Shown one piece after another: positions 34,231-45,282 of a stretch of 64,000 nucleotides of DNA; position 1 is the stretch's first letter; each line of letters starts with the position of its first letter. Source of the stretch: Kwoniella bestiolae CBS 10118. Taxonomy: Eukaryota > Basidiomycota > Tremellomycetes > Tremellales > Cryptococcaceae. The stretch spans positions 1,612,001 through 1,676,000 of the forward strand of contig NC_089242.1 in the NCBI RefSeq assembly GCF_000512585.2. Direction: 5' to 3'. The notes under the pieces were generated by a model. That model was not told the origin of the DNA, ran no database searches, and was given only the letters and a program-made list of their open reading frames with translations. The position numbers were made by a program, and so were the translations under genes.

Positions 34231-36446
34231 TCTACGTCGATATCAATCGAAATCGTAGGATCGTATGCTCGAGTGTCGATATTGGATGGATATTGGTTAT
34301 TTGGAAGTAAACGATCCAAGCTTTCTAATCCAAACAGCTTTGTGCGTCTAACAAACGTTTTTCTTCACACTCGACTTTTACCTTCTGTTGATTGATCGAG
34401 ATCGTATTATGTATATTGTATATGTATCGAACAGGTTATTATGCTACAGTTGGACAGTCGATTATAATGATTATGGGATGGTGAGAGTGTTGATAACAGT
34501 GAAGAGAGGAAGGGGGTATCTGATGGTGTGATGCTGTGTATATGCCCGTAGGTCCGCAGTTGGTCGATTTGTTGGTCTTTTCTCCTGCTTATTTTTTTTT
34601 CACTGATCGTGAGGATAGTCTCAAAGTCAGCGATGGAATCCCTTTCCAAGGTTTGAATGCCAAGAGGAGGGGACGAAAGTATGAAAAGAAGATTGGGTGG
34701 GTGGTGTGATGGTGGTAAGCCTGGTTATGGATTAATCAAAGGAAGTTTTTTGCCTGTGGTGGTGGGTGTGTCATCATACCCGGAAGGAAAGTGAAAAAAG
34801 GCTGGCCATATAACCAACTGGCTGAGGCTGCGATGGAAGTTGGGATTGGAAGTGATATAGGTATATATGAACATATGTAGAAGAGCGAGTCTGGATGATG
34901 GGAAGTTTTGTTTTGTTTCGTTCTTTCTTTGTGTTATATAGAAGGTAACCTCGTATGCCCAACGAAACTTGTTTATCTTTTGAGAATTTGGACTACTAAC
35001 TCACCTAGTTCCCTGTGACCACCTTTTCGTCCATATATCTATCCTTCTACCTCGATCTATGTATTATTGATTATGGATTATATGTGTTGAAGTTGGGTGA
35101 AAACCAGCAATGATGAAGGAATGAATGATGAACCGTTAGTATGGGTGCATGCATGATCATTGACTGTGGTAGTACCAGTAAAGGATGTTTTTCAACCTTT
35201 CGGTTGGCTGGGTGTTGATGCATACACTTACTGGACTTCGGCTGAGGTAGGTAATGGGTAAATCAGGGTACAGGATGCCATTACGGCAAGGGTCAATCGT
35301 ACTAACCAACGGTACCATGCCATCCCATCCCTGAACTCAAATCTGCTCCGGCGTAGTGTACATACTACACTTCTACCAAGACCAAGACCAACTCGAATGC
35401 ATACCATACAGTACTGTACATGCATGGTAGATACATGCCACTGCGTCATTCCCATACTACCACCTGAAGGGGCTTTCTGTTTCCTCTGATGCCCCATGAA
35501 CATCATATAGCAACTATCGTCTTCTGAAACATCCTCGGCAAGGTCCAAACTAATGATGCTGCGGATGATATATAAATGATCATGATGCATCGCATAAATA
35601 CAAAACGTGGGTATGAGCTCAATTAATTAACATCATACATACATACAGTGCAACCCTAAAAAACGAGGAACCATGCAAACATGCTCCTCTGCTCTCCGCT
35701 GTTGTACAGCGTTTCATCAAAGTAGACTAAAAAAGATGGGATCCTCATCATACATCACAAGTAACGTATCTTACCAAGATTTTTCTCTTTCTTTCTGCAA
35801 CCGTCAAATGCTAGAGTATTCCGACTGCACATGCAAGTTGGCCGGCACGGTGCAGCAGCAAGTACAGTGCAGCACACTTCCCTTGTGCTTGGCTTTGTCC
35901 CGCTGGAAACGATCTGCATCCATGAGACTACATTACAGTAGATCGGCAAATAACCTTCTCTAGCTCCAGGAATTTAGAGCATGACCCCAATTTGCGAGTG
36001 CAGCGTGCAGCGCAGATGCACTGCTTTCGCTTTTCCCTTCGTAGCTTGGAATGGGGAAAGAAAAAGCTTATAGATTCCCGATCAGATTTAGCTACGATAC
36101 CCTTGTCTTGTCCTGTCTCGGTACTGTACTCGTATGTACCATACCACGCCCACCCCCGTACCGTCTCTTGTTCCTCCGCTGTTAGCCTATGAGGCTCTGA
36201 TGGGGATGACGCAGATGCAGATGCGGTCGAATAAGGTGTGGGAGGAGGACATTACTCCGGGTACCTGACTCGGCGTCAAGGGAATCAACCTCGTTTTCAT
36301 CTCATTCCGTCGGATTCACGAAATTATGTATGTTCTGAAGTAGAGGTTCATCATACACATGCATGATATATGAGCATAAGCCGCTAACTGTATACATACG
36401 GTATAGTCTGGTAGCCAGGTCCATAATCCCACTGCCAAGATACCAC
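34231..36446. other. 2.2 kb gene-free region
   Basis: The longest stretch without a supported gene. It lies upstream of the Ser/Ala-rich membrane-protein gene and downstream of a SANT gene. Contents: an AT-rich part to about 35.1 kb, then a segment with many GTAC/TGCA palindromes (around 35390-35430 and 35820-36025). Small ORFs of 60-120 codons on both strands overlap each other and show no domain. It could be a long regulatory or leader region, or hold a non-coding RNA. Confidence 0.4.
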
Positions 36447-36985
36447 CTACTCTCCCATATCTTCGATAGCTTGCATGATCTTACTTTGCATTCTCGCCCA
36501 CTTATCATCTCGTCAGCTGATAATCCGTCCCGAGAAGAGGGAATGAAGCTTATCCATCGCCAAGAACGACGGGTAAAGTGGATTAAGAAACTAACCTTGT
36601 TCTGACACGCCTTGGTATCTCTCCCCTCGATTTGACTCGCAACTTCACTCCAGTTGATACCGGTCTAATCATGAATTGATCACTTCGTGAGCTGATGCGA
36701 TGGATGGATGAATGGATGTGTCAAAGGGTGGGGATAGCTCACCTTCTTGGGACACATGATCGAGTAGAGCAACTTCAGCTCTTCTCCACTCCATGAGCCC
36801 ATTTTCTTCCCTAGATTTGAGGTGGTTGGCGAGTTATTGGTCTTGGGCTTCTTCGAGGGTGATTTGTTTTTGTTTTTGGTTGGGGTATTGGTTTTGGGTG
36901 TGCTGATTAGAGAAGGCTTGATATCTTTGTCTATGTCTGATAGCGACTCGCCGCTTTCGGAGGAATATTCTCTCTTAACTGGCAT
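36447..36985 (-). CDS. Small SANT/Myb-domain protein, copy A
   Basis: Exons join to give MPVKREYSSESGES, a Lys/Ser/Thr-rich linker (TPTKNKNKSPSKKPKTN), and one SANT/Myb repeat: MGSWSGEELKLLYSIM, INWSEVASQIEGRDTKACQNK, W, then ARMQSKIMQAIEDMGE. The three spaced Trp residues (SWSGEE, NWSEVA, NKW) are the hallmark of the fold. A basic tail plus one Myb repeat suggests DNA or histone binding. An upstream in-frame ATG at 37060 would add 25 residues; I prefer 36985 because the partner gene starts at the equivalent point. It is head-to-head with a related gene 414 bp away. Confidence 0.75.
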
Positions 36986-37399
36986 GATGAAGGACCGTGT
37001 TACTGATTGATGCGATGATATCAAGCGACGATATCGATTTAAGAGAGATGAGGAGTTCATGGAGAAACGAGAATGGGAAGACCAGGAGATCTAAAGATAT
37101 CTTGATGTAGTTACACTTCATCATTCTGTGGTAACACCGAGAAACTTCTGATAGCTGTTGGGACATGAACATTTGATGGTTGTCAAGGTCGAATAAATCA
37201 ATCACTCAAAGGACAGAGGACGAATATGGAAATTACTTCAACCAACTCGTCTGACTGAATGGTTCTCCTGATGGGAATGATGAATACATCAACACATAAC
37301 ATCGCACTTTTCGCTATCTAGCCTTTCTTCTTTCCATTTAACTCACCTGATCCTCTACTCGTAACAGTCATACCGTATTTACTCTATCTTACATCCACC
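36986..37399. other. Bidirectional promoter between the two SANT genes
   Basis: 414 bp between the start codons of two related genes transcribed outward. No conserved motif recognised. Confidence 0.45.
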
Positions 37400-38042
37400 A
37401 TGTCCGACACTTCGATTTCAGATATCAAACCAACAATCTACATCTCGTCTCGTGAGAGCTCGATCGTCTCGCTACTCAACGACGGAGAGTATCTCCCATC
37501 ACCTTCACCCTCTCCTAAAAAGCCCACGAAGAAGAATAGAAAGCGAACCTCATCCTCAATCTCTCCATCTCCCAAGCCTTCGAAGAAAGGGCGCAAAGGC
37601 AGACCAGTAGGAGTGAGCAGTGATAGGAGTAGAAAAACCGGAAATTGGACCAAGAAGGAGGTAAGGGATTTATGGGATGCGATGGGGTTGTTACCTGTAT
37701 GTTCGCCATTCCCATATCTCCATGACAGTCTGTGTCATCTCTGATTTAGCTGATGTGGTTGTGTGAGCAACGTACAGGTCAAAGTAAGATGGGATGAAGT
37801 TGCCGAACGAGTTGAAGGGAGAGATAAACTTGTGAGTCGGATACCGAAGTAGGAGCGGTAAAATCTGAGCTGACGTGAGTCCTTTGCTCGATGTCAGTCA
37901 TGCTCCAACAAGGTCAGTCATCTTGCATTACTCCATCTCACTGCTATCAATATTATCTAAGCTTACTCGCGGATCATGTACAAAGTGGCGATACGACATG
38001 TTACCCAAGATTCAAGCTTTCATCGATACCCTTGGTGATTAG
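37400..38042 (+). CDS. Small SANT/Myb-domain protein, copy B
   Basis: Four exons give MSDTSISDIKPTIYIS, a Ser/Pro/Lys-rich linker with an AT-hook-like GRKGRPVG, and one SANT/Myb repeat: TGNWTKKEVRDLWDAM, VRWDEVAERVEGRDKLSCSNK, W, RYDMLPKIQAFIDTLGD. The third exon is 15 nt (37898-37912, SCSNK). Order, length and motif match copy A, and both genes have an intron exactly before the last conserved Trp. A head-to-head duplication is the simplest reading. Confidence 0.78.
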
Positions 38043-38130
38043 ATAGAAAGGATATAATAACGCTCGAAACGGTTCTGTAGAATCACAAGAATGCATTTGA
38101 TCCTATCATCTAAAATATAACGAGGTCCAA

Positions 38131-38146
38131 CCCCCCCCCCCCCCCC
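38131..38146 (+). repeat. 16-nt poly-C tract
   Basis: Sixteen C in a row just 3' of SANT copy B. Such tracts are prone to slippage and to sequencing error. Confidence 0.9.
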
Positions 38147-38211
38147 TGGGTTTGGTTCCTTCAATGCGTCCATCCCGCACGTATGAGCGACTTTCTGCGG
38201 TCGAAATCCTA

Positions 38212-38532
38212 TCATCCCTCTCGGGGCATCATTCCAAGTCTCGACTGCAACTTTCGGAACATCGCGGACGGGTCGATTTCGATATTTGGATCTAGGCATT
38301 CAACCTTGCTCTCTTTGCAACCAGACGTCGCCACCAATCCATGTTCTTTGAGTGTTCCCTCCCGCGCCGTTCCAAAGATCTGCAAGTACCGATCCCGAGC
38401 TGAGAGATCTGTTGCGCCATCGGTAGTGGCCGATGAAACACTCATTTCGAGGGTAGGGTTTGGCACCCTATAAAGGTCGCTCAAAGTGGGTGCCTTGGAG
38501 AAGGGTAGAGAGCTGACGTTCGAGAAGGACAT
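38212..38532 (-). CDS. Possible small protein, uncertain
   Basis: An uninterrupted frame from MSFSNVSSLPFSKAP to SRLGMMPREG, 106 codons, single exon. The composition is protein-like (TLSDLYRVPNPTLEMSVSS, SARDRYLQIFGTAREG) and the frame extends 45 codons further upstream. No domain, signal or relative was recognised. An overlapping minus frame that crosses the poly-C tract is probably a shadow. It may be a real small gene of the accessory region or chance. Confidence 0.3.
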   Translation of the reverse strand: MSFSNVSSLPFSKAPTLSDLYRVPNPTLEMSVSSATTDGATDLSARDRYLQIFGTAREGTLKEHGLVATSGCKESKVECLDPNIEIDPSAMFRKLQSRLGMMPREG

Positions 38533-39224
38533 CGAGCAGTGAGTTATAGGCAAGTGCTCGGGTGTGTTGATGCAATTGGGCAGGATGAACCGTCGGGCAA
38601 TGGTAGAGATATTTGCGGAGTGTGTGGGCAGTGCTTGTCTGGCTTGGGAGGAAGGTTGGTGATGCAATCAGTCTTTCAGAGAAGAGAACGAAAATACTGC
38701 TTTTCATATCGCACGTTGATGGGCAGCCTGATCTTGAGTCGATCGCGAGCTCTCCTTTCTCCGATGAAAGGAAGTTTTCTCTCTCTTTCTTGACATCATT
38801 CATCACTGAAACGCGTATCAGGTTCTGGCAATCGATACTTCCTCATGCCTTTGTCATGCCTCCTTTCTGCATTGTCAATTGCATTTTCGGAAAGGTGATT
38901 TCGCTCAAGTGTCGTCGTGTCAATGGAATTGCGACGTAACATAACCGAAGTGACATCACACGTTTCGACATGTGTTGCATGAAGGAGGTTGCCAGTTCTG
39001 CTTCTTCGTTTCCCCACGATAATGGATAAGCTCGCTTGAACTCCTGTAGACGAGTGTGACAGTACTAGAACCGTGTGCCTTTTGGACAGATGATACTATA
39101 CGCCTTTCGATCGAGCTTCAACATTGCCTATATCTCGCTCAATACCTGCGTCCATTTTTGCGCATCAAAGACCCTCAATAAACATAGATCCAAGCTTGGC
39201 CCTCGAGCCCGCCTCTCAATCAAG
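38533..39224. other. Interval before the first tandem family member
   Basis: 692 bp with overlapping short ORFs in several frames and no supported gene. The in-frame ATG at 39075 could extend copy 1 by 50 residues, but that extension lacks any counterpart in the other copies. Confidence 0.4.
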
Positions 39225-40445
39225 ATGTCATCAACATCCCTATCAGTGGTAGAGAGTTCAGGAGGAAAGTCTCTCAAGGATCTCTTTTGGGCACATCTGG
39301 CATCCTACCTCGAGTGGCTCCATCGTACCCCGCCGGACAAGCGTGATGGTCCCATCCCGAATGACGAGCTGACAAAACAGATAATGGGGTACGGGAGACA
39401 AGGGGTAATCGAACGTATTGGACTGTGCTCTGCACTGCACGACCTGAATCCAAACATAAATCCCTACTATCGCGAATACCAGACGGACGACATGACGCGA
39501 TTCGTGGACTATTGCATGACCATTCTGCAACGAAGAGAGTCTTATGATCAGAAAATCGCGGGGACAGCGTCCAATAGGATTGGACACGGGTATCGTAGTC
39601 AGTTGATCGAATATACGCGATCTCCTGACATCGAGAGACTATCCGATTGTGAGGCTACAGAACAGATATTCAAATATTGCGGTTGGATCCCCGAGGGCGA
39701 CCCGACACCAACACCGACGTCGGAATTGAATTCGGATGAACAACAAGAAGATGAAAGATCATCGAGCTGTCTGGGCTTTTCCGGACCATTCGTGGATATG
39801 CGTTTTGACTTGCCTGAAAGACCTCCTAGTCCAAGTGCTGCTCCTCGATCGTCCGAGCATGAGTCTGAAATATTCAACCCATATGGATTGCAAGTGGATA
39901 CGATCAACATCAAATGCCCTCTCGATATGACGATAAGCGAGACTCATAGCTGTATTTTGCGTCCAGGAGCTTCGCTGTGGTACCGGCCAATCTCAGAGAA
40001 AGCCATCCCACACATTCTATCTGAATTGGAGCAAAGTCCAACCCTTCCCGCCTGCGAGATTGGCAGAAGTGGTGAGGGTTGCGATGAGGTGGTAGATCAT
40101 GTTCGGCACGAGGTATTTCTGGCTGTTCGGAGAACTGGGCAATCCCTGTCGGAAGGAAGGATAAGCTTGGAAGACACACCTCGTCCACTCCATTTGGAAC
40201 CTATCAGACTGGGTTCGGCCATCGGAAATCCATACGAAATTGCTGAGATCCCTGGAATGTCATTCGATATTCGTATTGACCATGGAGATCCCGTTAGAGT
40301 CAACCTAAGTTGGCTCAACGTTAGACTTCGCGAAGAGGTACAGCATTCCAGTGATGTCCAAGATACGATTGACGGGTTCAGATACCCTTGGTCGCTGATC
40401 AACACGAACCGATGTGAATCGAAGATGGCAGAGGCATCCGGTTAG
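39225..40445 (+). CDS. Tandem unknown family, copy 1 (intact)
   Basis: I do not recognise this family. It is a 406-codon single exon starting MSSTSLSVVESSGGK. Blocks shared with the copies downstream: ELTKQIMGYGRQGVIERIGL near residue 45; RFVDYCMTILQRRESYDQKI; IERLSDCEATEQIFKYCGW; LDMTISE...LWYRPISEKAIPHILSELE; then VDHVRHEVFLAVRRTGQSLSEGRISLED; and near the end GMSFDIRIDHGDPVRVNLSWLNVRL. No signal peptide, membrane span or catalytic motif was seen. The absence of introns is unusual next to neighbours cut every 100-300 bp. It is the only copy with a complete, uninterrupted frame. Confidence 0.75.
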   Translation: MSSTSLSVVESSGGKSLKDLFWAHLASYLEWLHRTPPDKRDGPIPNDELTKQIMGYGRQGVIERIGLCSALHDLNPNINPYYREYQTDDMTRFVDYCMTILQRRESYDQKIAGTASNRIGHGYRSQLIEYTRSPDIERLSDCEATEQIFKYCGWIPEGDPTPTPTSELNSDEQQEDERSSSCLGFSGPFVDMRFDLPERPPSPSAAPRSSEHESEIFNPYGLQVDTINIKCPLDMTISETHSCILRPGASLWYRPISEKAIPHILSELEQSPTLPACEIGRSGEGCDEVVDHVRHEVFLAVRRTGQSLSEGRISLEDTPRPLHLEPIRLGSAIGNPYEIAEIPGMSFDIRIDHGDPVRVNLSWLNVRLREEVQHSSDVQDTIDGFRYPWSLINTNRCESKMAEASG

Positions 40446-40953
40446 GACTCCTCCGATAGGATATCACCGACAACCTTCACAGTTTGTAGGGTTTCGTTGG
40501 AGGATTCACTGCAATTCTCGCTTGACATAATCAGGATCACAAGCAAGCGTGAACATGTTTACACTATCACATGCAGGTTTTTATCGGTCATACAAGACTG
40601 TTGTGTATACGTTAGTATCGTTACAGCACAGTCACTCCCCACCGATGTGTTCAGCGCATGCGAAATACAGGATGTCCCTCACGTATGATTTGTCATCAAT
40701 ACGCTTTGTGGTCAGATCTTGTACCTCGCTGTGTAAATGAGCATGGTTGATCGGACCTTCTCGTTCATATGCGTTTTGATCTGCATCTGCATCGCTCTAC
40801 CTATCAATACAGAAATTCACAATCATGATCTCATTCCATCACCAGGCATAATGAAAAGGTAGCCATCAAAAAGGAAGTTTAGTACCGTCACTATAGCATG
40901 ATCAAAGCTCTTGTTAGCTCCCGGATCCACAGTACGCAATCATAAACGACTTA
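40446..40953. other. Interval between tandem copy 1 and the SDR gene
   Basis: 508 bp between convergent genes. No gene supported. Confidence 0.4.
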
Positions 40954-41955
40954 CTAATTCCACAGATAACCGGAAGTCTCCTCCCTGGAAGAATTATCAA
41001 TCAATTTCACCATTTGAGCTATTTGGTACAGTACCACAAAAGTCAGTTCCGTGGGATTATCCAAATTGTAAGAAATTCTGGATCTGGGGTGTGGGACTTA
41101 CGAAGGGTGACTTCCAGTTTTTCAGGAGTTTCGTTCATCCCGAAAGACGCAGCTCCATATTTACCCATCTCGGTGTCTAACCATCCTGGGTTGAAGGCGA
41201 ATGAGGTGATGTGGGGTTCCTCAAAGTGGATTTGTCGGGACTGTGTCAATATCAAACATGGCTAGTCAGAACCCTTTCCTCCCTGCAATGAATGGCCTAT
41301 AATTTAGGTCTAGCGAAGAACAACTTACAAGGTAGGTAACAGCAGATTTAGATGCTCCATAAGTCCCAACGTTGGGATAATGCACCACACCATTGGAAGC
41401 TCCAGTAGTGGACACAATGATGAATTTACTACCTTCTTTCAATAATGGATAGACAGCTTGGAATAGGACGACGGGACCCTGAGCGTTGATGAGATAGTGT
41501 TCTTGGAATTGAGCGATGTCGAGCTCCTTCATCAAGGCGTAATGCGCTGATATACCTGCGTTGGCGATGACCTGAAGTCAAAACACAGAGGGATCAGTCA
41601 TACTACATAGAACAATGTCAATATAAGATGAAGACGAACATACGATATCAAGTTTCTCAATTCCATATTTCGTTTTCAATTCCTCAACAGCGGCTTTTGC
41701 ATCTGTCGTAGATGCTGAATCAATCTTTACGACGATTGCTCCTTCAAGTTTAGGTGCCTTTGTGAGATCTCGTACGGCCAGGATGACCTTGTATCCCCTA
41801 GAGTGATACGTCTTGGCCAACCCAAGACCGACTCTATGTGAAGGAATAGCAAATGAAAGTCAGTCTTCGTATCAAGTGATCCGGAATCAAAGACAATCTC
41901 ACCCTCTGTTGGCTCCTGTGACGAGTATGGTCGGTTGTTGATTAATGTCAGACAT
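40954..41955 (-). CDS. Short-chain dehydrogenase/reductase (SDR)
   Basis: NAD(P)-dependent oxidoreductase with a Rossmann fold. Start MSDINQQPTILVTGANRGVG, with the cofactor motif TGANRGVG split by an intron. Then VILAVRDL and the catalytic region ISTTGA-type Ser block (IIVSTTGASNGVVHY) and YGASKSAVTYL (YxxxK). Next comes ITSFAFNPGWLDTEMG (the PGW-x-x-T motif after the active site). The short last exon is PQMVKLIDNSSREETSGYLWN. Length of about 250 residues is usual for classical SDRs. The substrate is not predictable. It lies, in opposite orientation, inside the array of the unknown family. An 8-bp microsatellite lies just upstream of its start. Confidence 0.88.
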
Positions 41956-42017
41956 TCCGATCGATGGTGCTGATGTGTATGTGGGGGTAATTGTCTATTC
42001 GATTATGTGACGATGTT

Positions 42018-42093
42018 GTGATGTGATGATGTGATGATGTGATGATGTGATGATGTGATGATGTGATGATGTGATGATGTGATGATGTGATGA
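42018..42093 (+). repeat. (GATGTGAT)n microsatellite
   Basis: About nine and a half perfect copies of an 8-bp unit. It lies 63 bp before the SDR start codon, so it is in the promoter or 5' UTR and its length could affect expression. Confidence 0.9.
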
Positions 42094-42991
42094 ACAACAT
42101 TCTTCATTGTTTCGCTACGAGTCCGTATTTATACCTCTTCGTCACGAAATCTCGATACATTCGTCTGATCCCCATCTAATGAAGTTGGTAATCGTCTCCC
42201 ATTGCTTGGTCAGGTCCTTGAGTAATGTCCAGATATGTATCAGTCAGTCGTGTTATACATCTGTGCATTCTGTTTATCAATCAAAAATCGATTTGATAAG
42301 CAAAGTCCGGTTAGTCAGGAACAGCACAAAATGTCTTGGCGTCATTTCTCTCGAATACACATTAGTCTGACACCTCCGTTGGAATTACTCGAGTTTTTAA
42401 ACATGGCAAAGGACAATCTAATCACGTTGATAAGCCATTCGAGTCGAGTCGACTGCAAAGCCAGACAAATCCAATGGCATGCTCGAATGACTAGCTGATC
42501 GGTTCATCCTTTCATGAATATGCCTTATGACCAAAGATGGAAGTCGGATCAATTGTCACGTCTACCAAGTTATCATAGCCTGCGGCATTACCGAAAGGCA
42601 TCCACGCATTCATGTTTCACACAACCGAAACAAGTCATGAGAGTCGCGCATACCGTGTCAACGTCATTCCAATCAAAAGAATTTTCGATCCATTATGCTA
42701 TGCGAGCTCACTCATCATCGATGACATATCCGTTTCACATGCTCTTGTAACTTCTCAAGTGAAGGGAACGTCGGTACACTTACAATGCCTCTTGGAGGCT
42801 ATAAAAAGCTCTCGCCCATTCGCTTCGCCCCGTGCCTCTGATGTTATCTCCAGTGATTTATCTACTCTCTCCCTTCCCATACGCACTGGATCCCTTACTG
42901 TAATCCCGACATCTGACCACTCATAGCCTCAAGACACCCTCACAGCCCTGAGACACTGGAATTATCTCACTGCACCCGTAGTGAATCTGTC
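42094..42991. other. Interval between the SDR gene and tandem copy 2
   Basis: 898 bp holding the promoter of the SDR gene and of copy 2. Only short, overlapping, unsupported ORFs. Confidence 0.4.
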
Positions 42992-44144
42992 ATGTCACTC
43001 AAAACCTCAACGGCGCCAGCGACTGTCGACGCTTGCGAAGGGTTACAGCAACTCGGTGCTACACTGAAAAAAGCCCAAGAGGAGCATCGTCGATCATCTC
43101 TACTTGGTTGGTTGGGCGTCCTCAGCAAAGCAGATAAACTGTCACTTCTGTTGGGCAATGACCGAAAAGAAGTCTTTGTCAGCCATAACCTCGTTTCAAA
43201 GGTGGACCCACCTCTCCGTACTGAGTATCTCGCCTGTTTCTCGGACGAAAACGAGCCAATTGAACATCGACAAGAATGGGTAGACATCCTCCGAAGAGAT
43301 CGGGAACGTATGGCTAGGTACCAGGCCATCACGACAGGGAAAATTGCCGATACACTTGAATATGCAGGCCCTGGCGATGATATCCTCTGGAAGCGAAGCC
43401 CAGCTGAGACCCGCCGACTATCGGATACAGAGGCCTCAGCTAACATATCGAAATATGTCGGCAGATTCCCCCCCCCCCACGGATACTATGCACGATAACA
43501 TCGGATTCACCGACGCAGCTCTTGTTGCGAATTATGATCCTGCCAGCGGAGCAACCTCACGAACTGAAACTCATATGCAAGGTAAATTGTCAGAACTGAT
43601 TGTCGCTGTCTCAAACTGGTTCGTTTTCCCCGAAGAGCATGATGCCGCTGTAGTGTCCGGAAAGGATAAAGTGTGGAGTAGACCGCTATCAGAACGTGTA
43701 TTACCTCTCATCACAAATGAGTTCCAGAAGATCGTCGAGGCTGAGAATGGGACCACGCGATTCAACATGAACGGAACGATTTACCGGGAACAACATGTGG
43801 AATCGCATGATATAGCGAAGGAGATGAATCGTATGCTATTCCAAGCAGTCCAAAGCTGCGGTAAGAAACTGTCAACTGGGGAGATCTCTCTTCAAGATTT
43901 GCATGGCCACACTCCCCCTCCAATCGCATCCTCCATTGCGATACCAGAAATTCGAGAAGGATTGTCATTCGACATAGACACCAAGGGCGCTGGGAAGATA
44001 CGTATCAATCAAGTGTGGCGAGTCCCACCGGAACCCAGCACCCCTGTGGATCTACCTGAGAGTGAACCAGCAGAGAATACTGAATCAGGGCCATCCACAT
44101 TTTGGGAATGGGCAAGTTCTGTCAGATCAAGCTTAGGCTTGTGA
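42992..44144 (+). pseudogene. Tandem unknown family, copy 2, frameshifted at an 11-C run
   Basis: The first frame starts MSLKTSTAPATVDACEG and runs to 43498. It has the family blocks VDILRRDRERMARYQAI, IADTLEYAG and RRLSDTEASANISKYVGRF, then enters a run of 11 C (43468-43478). The family similarity continues in another frame: HDNIGFTDAAL, LIVAVSNWFVFPEE, KVWSRPLSERVLPLITNEFQ, RMLFQAVQSCGKKLSTGEISLQD, and EGLSFDIDTKGAGKIRINQVW, ending SSVRSSLGL. A one-base length difference in the C run explains the break. It may be a true frameshift, a slippage-variable site or a base-calling error. No introns. Confidence 0.7.
43468..43478 (+). repeat. 11-C homopolymer at the copy 2 frameshift
   Basis: Eleven C within coding sequence, exactly where family similarity changes reading frame. 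Confidence 0.9.
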
Positions 44145-45282
44145 TTTGTTCTCTTCAGGTTGACTAGGTAAACTTTTTCATTATCAGTAGTTGTTTATAC
44201 ATGCCCATTTCATCGCATAATTCTCCAGTGACTTCTTGTTTTCCTATAATGAACATGAATCAGCTAGTGGACTACATGACTCTACAGTCAGGGTGATGTA
44301 GACCCTCATCTTGATCTTGATGGACAAACGCGTTTCTGCCAAACAGAAGGTGTAGAGTGTCACGGCCGTAATTCGATGTCGTACGAAACAACCCGCAACG
44401 AAGCGAGACAGGAGGACACGGAGGACGGATAAGGCAGGCCGGCGTACTTGCTTATTCAGCAAATATCATAAATGGACTCATAAGGAAATACTTAGAGTTC
44501 GCTTGGAGAAGGCATCCGAGCCTCAGCGAGACTCGAGTCCGCTCGGAAGATACATAAGAGCATGGACTTGCCATTCAGAATACTTTATCTTCTCTCGTCA
44601 ATCTTAGTTTAGTCTCATAATCTCAGTATTTTAGATATACCGTCTTAGCTGGTTTATGCCACTCTTGTTCTATAAACCTTATTGTACCACTTGCATGGAT
44701 AGTAGGGTTATATTCTAAGACGGTGTAGCACCCTGACATCAACATCCAGACGTCTCAAACTTTAAACCTGGTACTTTTGGGCGTGAAGGAATTTCTTAAG
44801 CTTCGGTTGCTTTGAACAATGTTCAGTGTATGCATACGTCGCTCCACCAAGGAGATAGACAGATAGGTGAAGGAAAGCTGAAGAGACTGGACAGCGTATA
44901 TTTCTATAATGGATATGGTCTTGTACATAATGCAAGTTTCTCGCAACATCAAGCTCATGATGTAGTGGCTTTCTGATAACATGCTGATATACAGTGTTTG
45001 ATATCGATTGCGTATTCCCGCCTGAGCAAAAGTGCTCTGGGCGATATCTCTTTTGGGTTAAACATTCGAGATCTGAAGTCTTACCTTACACTATCTCGTT
45101 TGATATGCGAAACTTGCGGGATGCTGTTACAGCCTGCGTGTCGATGAAAGGAGGGGATCTTATAGCAGTCCGATTTGCAATGACGTAGCCCCTCCAACAT
45201 GACGAAGGTCGATGAAAGGATACAGAAGTAACCAATGACATACCGCTATAGGAGAACATAGGGTGTCTTGAGCTAAGCACAA
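44145..45282. other. Interval between tandem copies 2 and 3
   Basis: 1,138 bp without a supported gene. It contains the first member of a duplicated sequence (44625-44725) whose partner precedes copy 4. Confidence 0.4.
44625..44725 (+). repeat. Duplicated non-coding segment, member 1
   Basis: Resembles 47238-47345 along its length, sharing blocks such as TTTATGCCACT, CTTGTTC, ATAGTAGGG/GTAGTCGGG and TTGCATGG. By eye roughly three quarters of positions agree. It lies about 0.6 kb before copy 3. Confidence 0.7.

Noticed and set aside
35673..35963. 96-codon Cys-rich ORF in the 2.2 kb gap
   Set aside because: No signal peptide and overlapping ORFs on the opposite strand; Cys content follows from repeated TGC/TGT in TGCA-rich DNA.
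42018..42093. CRISPR-like array
   Set aside because: Simple 8-bp tandem repeat without spacers, in a eukaryotic genome.
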